DNA of 56,922 nt, taken from NCBI GenBank assembly GCA_025934635.1, contig JAICWX010000012.1:1-56922 (forward strand). The letters run 5' to 3'. The translations under genes and the position numbers were made by a program. A model generated the notes under the pieces. The model saw only the letters and a program-made list of their open reading frames with translations. It ran no database searches and was not told the DNA's origin. This DNA comes from Streptosporangiaceae bacterium (GTDB lineage: Bacteria; Actinomycetota; Actinomycetes; Streptosporangiales; Streptosporangiaceae). Below, in pieces: positions 47,798-56,922 of the stretch. How positions within the stretch are numbered: the first letter of the stretch is position 1; each line of letters opens with the position of its first letter.

Positions 47798-49252
47798 ATG
47801 TCATCAGCCACCCTTCCCTCGTCCTCCGCTGACTCGTCGACAATTGACGACCAGCTGCGGCTGCGCATCGCCGAGGAACTCGCCGGCTCGTTCAAGGGCG
47901 ACGTCATCGGCCCCGACCACGCCGAGTACGAGCGGGCCCGCCAGCTCTGGAACGCCATGGCCGACCGGCGGCCCGGCCTGATCCTGCTCTGCACCAGCAC
48001 CCAGGACGTGGTGGCCGCGGTCGGCGTGGCCCGCGAGCACGGGCTCGCCCCCGCGGTCCGCTGCGGCGGCCACAACGTGGCCGGCAAGGGCATGTCGGAC
48101 GGCGGCCTGACCATCGACCTGTCCGGGCTGCGCGAGGTCACCGTCGACCCCGAGCGCAAGCTGGTGCACGTGGGCGGCGGCTGCCGGCTCGGCGACGTCG
48201 ACGCCGCGACCGCGCCGCATAAGCTGATCGTCGCGGCTGGCATCATGTCCGAGACCGGCGTGGGCGGCCTCGCGCTCGGCGGCGGCATCGGCTGGTTCTC
48301 CCGCAAGCACGGCCTGACCTGCGACAACTTCGTCTCGCTGGAGCTCGTCCTGGCTTCCGGCGAGGTGATCGAGGTCAACGCCGATTCGCATCCCGAGCTG
48401 TTCTGGGCGCTGCGCGGCGGCGGCGGCAACTTCGGCATCGTCACCCGCTTCACCTTCGGTGCCCACGACTTCGGCCCGATGATGCGCATCGGCGTCTCGG
48501 TCTACGAGCCGGAGCAGGCCAACGCCGCGCTGCGCGAGTACGCCCGCGTGGTGCCGACCCTGCCGCGCACGGTCGGCTGGCACGCCGCGCTCAAGCACGA
48601 CATGCCCGCCCTGCCGTTCGTCCCGCCCGAGTACGTCGGCCAGCGCCTGATGATGCTGATCGCGATGTGGCTCGACGACGCCGAGGACCCCGGCGGCGCC
48701 GAGCTGATCACCCGCCTGACCGAGACCGGCGAGCCCTGCATCAAGGCGACCACCGTGCTCCCGTTCGGGGCCGGCGTGCAGCGGCTCATCGACGTCGAGT
48801 TCGAGGACGGCCACCGCTACTACACCAAGGAAGCGCACGTCGCCGACCTGGCCGACGACGCCATCGACAAGCTCGACGCGTTCTGGCGCAACGACATGGA
48901 GATGGAGGGCGAGGTCGAGATCATCGGGCTCGGCGGCGCCATCGGCGACGTCGCCGAAGCCGACTCGGCCTTCTCCAACCGCGGCTACCTGCTCTGGCTG
49001 AACTTCGCCATGCGCTGGGACGACCCGGCCAAGGACCCGGACTACATCGCCCGCACCCGCAAGATCGTCGCCGACCTGGCCCCGTGGACCGGGACGGGCG
49101 TCTACGTCAACATGCTCAACTTCGACGAGCAGGACCGGGTGGAAGAGGCCATGGGCGGCGCCCAGAAATACGGCGAGCTAGCCCGCCTCAAGGCCGACTA
49201 CGACCCCCGCAACCTCTTCCGCATCAACGCCAACATCCCCCCGGCCCGCTAA
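47798..49252 (+). CDS. FAD-linked oxidase, berberine-bridge-enzyme-like
   Basis: The 484-residue flavoprotein has a PCMH-type FAD domain with VRCGGHNVAGKGMSDGG, where the His of R-x-G-G-H is the covalent FAD anchor, then TGVGGLALGGGIGWFSRKHG. The position of the second (cysteinyl) anchor reads IMSETG, so the flavin is probably singly linked. The BBE tail ends KADYDPRNLFRINANI. No signal peptide is evident. Such oxidases act on alcohols, phenols or sugars with oxygen. It is the last gene of the operator-controlled operon, 22 bases after the SRPBCC gene. Confidence 0.92.
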   Translation: MSSATLPSSSADSSTIDDQLRLRIAEELAGSFKGDVIGPDHAEYERARQLWNAMADRRPGLILLCTSTQDVVAAVGVAREHGLAPAVRCGGHNVAGKGMSDGGLTIDLSGLREVTVDPERKLVHVGGGCRLGDVDAATAPHKLIVAAGIMSETGVGGLALGGGIGWFSRKHGLTCDNFVSLELVLASGEVIEVNADSHPELFWALRGGGGNFGIVTRFTFGAHDFGPMMRIGVSVYEPEQANAALREYARVVPTLPRTVGWHAALKHDMPALPFVPPEYVGQRLMMLIAMWLDDAEDPGGAELITRLTETGEPCIKATTVLPFGAGVQRLIDVEFEDGHRYYTKEAHVADLADDAIDKLDAFWRNDMEMEGEVEIIGLGGAIGDVAEADSAFSNRGYLLWLNFAMRWDDPAKDPDYIARTRKIVADLAPWTGTGVYVNMLNFDEQDRVEEAMGGAQKYGELARLKADYDPRNLFRINANIPPAR

Positions 49253-50262
49253 CCGGCCCCCAACCCGCTAACCCCCGCGAAGTTGTAACCCTCGCACTTC
49301 AGGAACAGGGACCGTCATCACCGGCAACTAACGCCGGAAATACGCTTGGCCGGGCCTGCCGCGGGCAGCCGCTAGGCTCCTGCGGAAGGGGTGATGATTA
49401 CATGAGCGGTGATGTATCACCGGGGCACGTAGCGGCGCCCGGGACTGAGAAGCCACGGCGCTTCCGCCCGAAGCTGCGCTACGAGCTGATCGACTGCGGG
49501 CTGCACGGTCACGAGATCCTGGGCACCGAGGCAGCCGAGCTGCGCGCCGAGGACGAGATCTTCGCCCGCGAGTCGGGCGGCCTGCGCTGGTACCGGTGCA
49601 TGCGGTGCGACTCGTGGCTGGCGCTCCCGCCGCCGGATCAGCCCGCCCGGAAGCACCCGCCCGCGCGGGACGAGATCAGCCTGCCGCTGCGCGGCAAGCC
49701 GCTGCGCGACCGCTACGTCCTGCGGCTGATCGCCTTGGACCGCATCGTGCACTTCCTGATCCTGGGGGCGCTGGCCGCCGCCGTCCTGATCTTCGCCAAC
49801 GACCGGGCCGCGCTGAACGCGGAGTTCACCAAGATCCTCAACGACCTGCAGGGCGGCGTGGGCGGCCCGACCGGGAACACGAACCACGGCATCATCCACG
49901 ACCTGCGCTACCTGTTCGCCGTCCGGATCCAGAACCTGTACCTGGTCGGCACGGCGATCGCCGCCTACGCCGTGCTGGAGGGGATCGAGGCGATCGGGCT
50001 GTGGTTCGCCAAGCGGTGGGCGGAGTACCTGACTTTCCTGGCCACGATCGTCTTCATCCCCTACGAGATCAACGAGCTGATCAAGGGCGCCACCGTGCTG
50101 AAGGTGCTGGCCTTCATCATCAACGTGGCCGTCGCCGTCTACCTGCTGTACGCCAAGCGCCTGTTCGGCCTGCGCGGTGGTGGCCGGGCCGAGCACGCCG
50201 AACGCGAAGCCGACACCGGCTGGCCCGCCATCGAGCGCTCCACCCCCCACGGCACCCCGCAC

Positions 50263-50343
50263 GGCATCCCGGAACGGTCCGCCCCGCACGGCATCCCGGA
50301 ACGGTCCGCCCCGCACGGCACCCCGGAACGGTCCGCCCCGCAC
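50263..50343 (+). repeat. 27-base tandem repeat (x3) in the DUF2127 tail
   Basis: Three consecutive 27-base units (50263-50289, 50290-50316, 50317-50343) encode G[IT]PERSAPH repeats. The first two are identical and the third differs by one base. Such a tail is probably disordered and may be expanding. Confidence 0.9.
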
Positions 50344-50361
50344 GGCGTCGCCGAGCCCCGG

Positions 50362-52806
<2,445 letters not shown>

Positions 52807-52848
52807 GACCCCCTCGCGGAAGAACTACCGCAGGTGAGCCTAAACCGT

Positions 52849-54873
52849 TCAGGCGTCCCAGAGGGAACCCAGCGCCGCGTCGACCCGGCTCGCCAGCGAT
52901 CCCGTGGCGGGCAGCGGCGGGACCAGCGGGGCGGCGGTGGTGCTGTCGCAGGCGGCCAGCGCCTCGTCGTCCAGGAACCGGGTCAGCTGGCCCAGCCCGT
53001 GCCGGTCGTCGCGGCCGCGCCGGCGGATATGCAGCCGCTGCGGCGCGTACAGGTACAGGCGGTCCCGGGCCCGGGTGACGGCCACGTAGAACAGGCGGTG
53101 CTCCTCGGCCAGGCCGTCCGGGTCGCCGAGGGCCATGTCGCTGGGCAGCGCGCCGTCGACCAGGTGCGGCACGTGCACGATCGGCCACTCCAGGCCCTTG
53201 GCCGCGTGGATGGTGGAGATGGTCAGGTAGTCCTCGTCCAGCCGGGGCGGCCCGGCCAGGTCGGATGCCGAGGACGGCGGATCCAGGGTCAGCTCGGCCA
53301 GGGCGTCGTGCAGCGACGGCTGGGCGGCGGCCGCGTCGGCCAGCCGCCGCAGGTCGGCCAGCCGCGGCGCGGAATCGGGATAGCGGACCCGGATCAGCGG
53401 GTCCAGCAGCGCCAGGACCGCCTCGGCCTGGCCCGGTGCCTGCCCGGCCGCGTCGGCCAGCAGGGCGATGGTGGCGGCCAGCGCCCGCTGGGCCCGGGGC
53501 GGCGCCGCCTGCGCGGCCTGCGCCCAGTCGCCGTCAGGGGCCAGGGCGGCCAGGACGCGCCGGGCGTGCGCCGGGCCGATGCCCTCGTGCAGCCGCAGCA
53601 GCCGGAACCAGGCCAGGTCGTCGGCCGGGTTGACCAGGATCCGGGCGGTGGCGATGAAGTCCTTGACGTGGGCGGTGTCGGTGAACTTCAGGCCGCCGAA
53701 CTTCACGTACGGGATCTTGCGCGCGGTGAGCTCGATCTCCAGGATGTCGCTGTGATGGCCGGCCCGGACCAGGATCGCCTGGTCGCGCAGCGCGGCGCCG
53801 TCCTCGTGCGCGTCGAGCACCCGGGCGCAGATCTCCCGGGCCTGGGTGGCCTCGTCGTGGCAGCGGACCAGCAGCGGTGCTGCCCCCGGGCCGCGGTCCC
53901 CGGTCAGCGTCAGGTCCAGGCCCGGCGCGGACGGGCGCACGACGTTGGCCAGGTCCAGGACGCCCTGCCGGGACCGGTAGTTGCGGTCCAGCCGGACGAT
54001 ATCCAGCCCGGGATAGTCGGCGGTGAGCTGCCGCAGGTGCGCCGGATCGGCGCCGCGGAACCCGTAGATGGCCTGCGCGTCGTCACCCACGCAGGTCAGC
54101 TGCTTGCCGTCCGGCTGGAGCAGCCGCACGATGCTGGCCTGGACCGCGTTGACGTCCTGGTACTCGTCCACCAGCACCGCGTCGAACATGCCCCGCAGCA
54201 CCGGTCCGGCCGCCGGGTCGGCCAGCGCCGCCTGCCACAGCAGCAGCAGGTCGTCGAAGTCGAGCAGGTGCCGGGCCCGCTTGCGCTCGGTGTAGGCGCG
54301 GAACAGCCCGGATAGCTGGCTGGTGAACGGCGCGCACCACGGGTAGCCGGCGGTCACCACCTCGCTGACCGGCCGGCCGGTGTTCACGCACCGGGTGTAG
54401 ATGTCCGCGCAGGCGCCGGCCCGCGGCGTCCGCATGCCCGTCTCGGCCAGGCCGTGGTCGGGGCGCAGCGCGTCCAGGATGTCGGTGGTGTCGCCCGGGT
54501 CGAGGATGGTGAACTGCGGCGACAGCGAGAACGACTCGGCGTGCCGCCGGATGATCTTGTGCGCGATGGCATGGAAGGTCCCGCCCCAGATCTTCCCGCC
54601 CGTCCCGTCGGCGCCGGTCCCCTCCCACCCCGCGTTAGCCCGGGCGAGCATGTCGCTGGCCGCGCGGCGGGTGAAGGTCAGCAGCAGGATCCGGCTGGCC
54701 GGCACGTCCTGCGCGCCGCGCAGCCACGCCGCCCGCGCCACCAGCGTCCGGGTCTTCCCGGTGCCCGCCCCGGCCAGCACCAGCAGCGGGCCGCCCTGGT
54801 GCGTCACCGCCTGCCGCTGCTGTTCGTTCAGGCCGTCAAGGACCGCGCTTTCGTCGAACATGCATATGAACAT
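52849..54873 (-). CDS. UvrD/Rep-like superfamily 1 DNA helicase
   Basis: The 674-residue helicase has Walker A VLAGAGTGKTRTL, motif Ia LLTFTRRAA, Walker B DAVLVDEYQDVNAVQ, motif III GDDAQAIYGFRGAD, motif IV RLDRNYRS, motif V STIHAAKGLEW and motif VI FYVAVTRARDRLYLYAPQ. It unwinds DNA 3' to 5' in repair or replication restart. ATG 54873 (MFICMFDESAVLDGLN) is chosen; ATG 54861 is an alternative, and a longer frame to 54969 adds a low-complexity prefix. It is upstream of, and separate by 42 bases from, the glucoamylase gene. Confidence 0.94.
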   Translation of the reverse strand: MFICMFDESAVLDGLNEQQRQAVTHQGGPLLVLAGAGTGKTRTLVARAAWLRGAQDVPASRILLLTFTRRAASDMLARANAGWEGTGADGTGGKIWGGTFHAIAHKIIRRHAESFSLSPQFTILDPGDTTDILDALRPDHGLAETGMRTPRAGACADIYTRCVNTGRPVSEVVTAGYPWCAPFTSQLSGLFRAYTERKRARHLLDFDDLLLLWQAALADPAAGPVLRGMFDAVLVDEYQDVNAVQASIVRLLQPDGKQLTCVGDDAQAIYGFRGADPAHLRQLTADYPGLDIVRLDRNYRSRQGVLDLANVVRPSAPGLDLTLTGDRGPGAAPLLVRCHDEATQAREICARVLDAHEDGAALRDQAILVRAGHHSDILEIELTARKIPYVKFGGLKFTDTAHVKDFIATARILVNPADDLAWFRLLRLHEGIGPAHARRVLAALAPDGDWAQAAQAAPPRAQRALAATIALLADAAGQAPGQAEAVLALLDPLIRVRYPDSAPRLADLRRLADAAAAQPSLHDALAELTLDPPSSASDLAGPPRLDEDYLTISTIHAAKGLEWPIVHVPHLVDGALPSDMALGDPDGLAEEHRLFYVAVTRARDRLYLYAPQRLHIRRRGRDDRHGLGQLTRFLDDEALAACDSTTAAPLVPPLPATGSLASRVDAALGSLWDA

Positions 54874-54978
54874 AACCAGTAAGATCCCCGCGCGCCCGTA
54901 CAACGCGCCGGCCCGCCGCGAGCCGGCCGCGCGGCCGGGCGGCGTTTGGCGGGCGGCCGTCCCGGGCATCGGACGCTC

Positions 54979-55200
54979 GTGACGGGCATCGACCCCGGGC
55001 CGCAGCCGTCGCGTACCGACAAGCGCTGGTACTTCGGGCTGATGGCGGCCTGCATCACCCTGTTCGTGCTCTCCTGGGCCGTGATCGACCGGTACTCATC
55101 GCTCGCGGCCATCATCGTCGCGGCGGTGGCGGTGGCGATCCCGCCCTTCGCGGTGATCGTGGCCAACGTGGCCAGCGCCACCGACCGGCGCCGCCGGTAA
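54979..55200 (+). CDS. DUF3099 membrane protein
   Basis: The 73-residue protein has two hydrophobic segments in the DUF3099 pattern: KRWYFGLMAACITLFVLSWAVI and SLAAIIVAAVAVAIPPFAVIVANVA. A GTG at 54979 (VTGIDPGPQPSRTDKRW) gives the typical short basic front. It is divergent from the helicase gene. Its stop lies 20 bases before the convergent sulfur enzyme stop. Function of the family is unknown. Confidence 0.85.
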   Translation: MTGIDPGPQPSRTDKRWYFGLMAACITLFVLSWAVIDRYSSLAAIIVAAVAVAIPPFAVIVANVASATDRRRR

Positions 55201-55220
55201 GGACGGAGGGCAGGCAGGGA

Positions 55221-56579
55221 TCAGGCCGCCGCGCGCCAGGCCTGGTAGCCGCCGATGAGGTCGGAGACGTCGGTGAAGCCCGACGCGCGGAGCAGGCTGG
55301 CCGCGATCGAGGACCGGTAGCCGCCCGCGCAGTACGTGACGACCGGGACGTCCGGGTCGAGCTCGCCGATGCGCTCCCGCAGCTGGCCCAGGGGGATGTG
55401 GACGCTGCCGTCGATGGCGCCCTGGGCGTGCTCGCCCGGGCCGCGCACGTCCAGCAGCACCAGGGCGGGGACCGCGTCCCGGGCGTCGGCGAGCTGGTGC
55501 CCGGTCAGCCGGCTGGCGGTCCGGATGGCCTCGGGATGCCGGATGAACGCCGGCGCCGGGTCCAGCGCGCCGATCACGGAGTCCATGCCCACCCGGGCCA
55601 GCCGCAGCCGGGCGTCGCGGGCCCGGCCGGGCTCGCACACCAGGACGAGGTCGCCGCTCGCGACCTGCGCGGCATACTCGGCGAAGCGGCCGTCGAGCCC
55701 GACGTTGACCGAGCCGCGCAGGTGCCCGCGGGCGAACTCCTCGGGGGAGCGGACGTCGAGCACGACCGCGCCGCCGTCCTGCCGCCGCAGCACGTCCTCC
55801 AGTGCCAGCGCGGCCGGTTCCTCCACGTCGGCCAGCTGGTGCGATTCCCGGTTGAGCTCGGCGACCCGGGCGAAGTAGCCGGGCCGGGGCGGCTGCCCCT
55901 CGGTCACCGCCGCCACGAACTCGCCGACGGTGCCCATCCGCAGCGCGTAGTTGCTGCGGCGCTGCTCGCCCAGGGTCGAGGACGTCTCGGTGGAGAGGTT
56001 CTTCCCGCACGCGGACCCGGCCCCGTGGGCCGGGAACACCCGGGTGACGTCCGGCAGCGTGAGCACGCGGGTGTGCAGCGACCGGTACAGCTCGGCGGCC
56101 ATGTCCTCCGGGCTGCGGCCCTGGGCGGCGACCAGGTCGGGGCGGCCGACATCGCCGATGAACAACGTGTCGCCGGTCAGCACGCCGTACGGGTCGCTCG
56201 CGTCCGGCGCCTCCCACACCACGATGCAGATCGACTCGGGCGTGTGCCCGGGGGTGGCCCGGAATTCCAGGCCGACCTGGCCGAGGTCGATGCGCTCGCC
56301 GTCGGCGACCTTGCGATGCGGGAAGTGCACGTCGGCCGCCGCCCCGTAGACGATGGCGGCGCCGGTCGCGGCGGCCAGCTCCAGGTGCCCGGACAAGAAG
56401 TCGGCGTGCACGTGGGTCTCGATGACGAATTCGATGCGCAGCCCGCCGGCGGCCGCGTCGTCCAGGTATTCCTGGACGTCGCGCCGGGGATCCACCACGG
56501 CGGCCCGCCCGGTGGTCTCGTCCCCGATCAGGTAGGAGGCCTGCGAGAGGCAGTCGAGGTAGTACTGGACGAATTTCAC
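55221..56579 (-). CDS. MBL-fold hydrolase fused to two rhodanese domains (persulfide dioxygenase-like)
   Basis: The 452-residue protein has an N-terminal metallo-beta-lactamase domain (THVHADFLSGH, TPGHTPESICIVV, LTGDTLFIGDVGRPDLV, VFPAHGAGSACG) like ETHE1/CstB-type persulfide dioxygenases, followed by two rhodanese domains (about residues 260-355 and 360-452). The second has a standard active-site loop VTYCAGGYRSSIAASLL; the first has LVCEPGRARDARLRLARVG with one Cys. The combination should oxidise persulfides and transfer sulfane sulfur, detoxifying sulfide. ATG 56579 is used; the upstream spacer to the next rightward gene holds a divergent promoter. Confidence 0.92.
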   Translation of the reverse strand: MKFVQYYLDCLSQASYLIGDETTGRAAVVDPRRDVQEYLDDAAAGGLRIEFVIETHVHADFLSGHLELAAATGAAIVYGAAADVHFPHRKVADGERIDLGQVGLEFRATPGHTPESICIVVWEAPDASDPYGVLTGDTLFIGDVGRPDLVAAQGRSPEDMAAELYRSLHTRVLTLPDVTRVFPAHGAGSACGKNLSTETSSTLGEQRRSNYALRMGTVGEFVAAVTEGQPPRPGYFARVAELNRESHQLADVEEPAALALEDVLRRQDGGAVVLDVRSPEEFARGHLRGSVNVGLDGRFAEYAAQVASGDLVLVCEPGRARDARLRLARVGMDSVIGALDPAPAFIRHPEAIRTASRLTGHQLADARDAVPALVLLDVRGPGEHAQGAIDGSVHIPLGQLRERIGELDPDVPVVTYCAGGYRSSIAASLLRASGFTDVSDLIGGYQAWRAAA

Positions 56580-56708
56580 GGGTACCCCCCAAAAGAGCCG
56601 TCTGCCACGACACTCTCACATTGGCACGCAGGGATAACAGAGGCGCACGGCCCACTCGTTCGGTAGAAAGGGCTTGGGGCCTACCGTGCTCAGCCCGGAG
56701 GAGGTCAG

Positions 56709-56738
56709 GTGCTGAACTCAGGCACACCGCACTCATGA
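56709..56738 (+). other. nine-codon upstream ORF coupled to the last gene
   Basis: GGAGGAGG is followed by GTG 56709 and the short frame VLNSGTPHS, whose TGA stop (56736-56738) overlaps the ATG at 56735 of the next gene. The ribosome site belongs to the short frame, so it may tune the downstream start by coupled translation. Too short to be sure it is made. Confidence 0.3.
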
Positions 56739-56922
56739 CGGCGCAGGCGTGGACGGCGCGGCGGGTCCTCGACGCGGCGATCGTGATGGAATGGCGCCCC
56801 GACGGCGCCATCGAGGTGCTGACCGACGACTACCGGCTCATCCGCTATCCGGACTGGGCGCTCGACCCGACCTTCCCGGCCGCCCAGGTCACCCGGTCAC
56901 GCAGCGGCAGGCCCGCGGCGGA
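56735..56922 (+). CDS. truncated gene at the window edge, unknown product
   Basis: An open frame starting MTAQAWTARRVLDAAIVMEW runs 62 codons to the window end without a stop. The visible part (DGAIEVLTDDYRLIRYPDW) resembles a beta-rich small domain, but no family is named. It is divergent from the MBL-rhodanese gene. The true 3' end lies beyond this window. Confidence 0.5.
   Translation, partial: MTAQAWTARRVLDAAIVMEWRPDGAIEVLTDDYRLIRYPDWALDPTFPAAQVTRSRSGRPAA

Overview
The window is about 57 kb of very GC-rich DNA with GC-rich third codon positions, frequent GTG starts and many 4-base ATGA/GTGA gene overlaps. Together with actinobacterial families (DUF1707, DUF5709, DUF3099, the DUF222-HNH '13E12' family, a Ser/Thr kinase with an extracellular domain, drug-type ABC-2 exporters paired with NarL two-component systems), this points to a chromosome of a filamentous or filamentous-like actinomycete. 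The genus cannot be named from the sequence. No rRNA, tRNA, CRISPR array, prophage or insertion sequence was found.

Layout. 0.2-2.2 kb: a small protein, a tandem YCII/DGPF protein, a small membrane protein and a DUF1707 protein. 2.7-9.5 kb: a membrane Ser/Thr kinase, then a giant Crp-like/cyclase-like/NB-ARC/TPR regulator translationally joined to a hotdog thioesterase. 9.6-13.6 kb: nitroreductase, amino-acid dehydrogenase, a DrrAB-like exporter and tiny ORFs. 13.8-19.5 kb: DUF5709, adenine deaminase-type hydrolase, SbcD and SbcC. 19.5-25.7 kb: an unknown protein, a lipase-like hydrolase, an orphan solute-binding lipoprotein, and a three-gene LolA-like/ABC operon. 26-29.2 kb: a universal stress protein, PsuG with a PfkB kinase, and VapBC. 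30-38.1 kb: an alpha/beta hydrolase, an ABC-2 exporter with two permeases, a divergent two-component system and a polytopic membrane protein. 38-49.3 kb: a catabolic regulon. 49.4 kb to the end: DUF2127, a GH15 glucoamylase-like enzyme, a UvrD-type helicase, DUF3099, an MBL-rhodanese persulfide enzyme and a truncated gene.

The most coherent system is the 38-49 kb regulon. A GntR/FCD regulator (43340-44107) sits among genes for two extradiol-dioxygenase-like VOC enzymes, a SnoaL-like protein, a GLYR-type dehydrogenase, a FAH-family hydrolase, an AtaL-like SRPBCC protein and a berberine-bridge-type flavoprotein. I found a 16-base palindrome (consensus AAACTGYATRCAGTTT) in front of both operons, in front of gntR itself, and between a class II aldolase-like gene and the first dioxygenase. 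The aldolase-like protein has lost its three zinc histidines. The substrate of the pathway is unknown.

Other points of interest: the Crp/cyclase/NB-ARC/TPR fusion; a dispersed element of about 133 bases carrying two palindromes, found at 2.4 kb and 21.3 kb; a perfect 18-base palindrome between an exporter operon and its two-component system; short tandem duplications that span stop codons at three gene ends; and several decayed or tiny genes.
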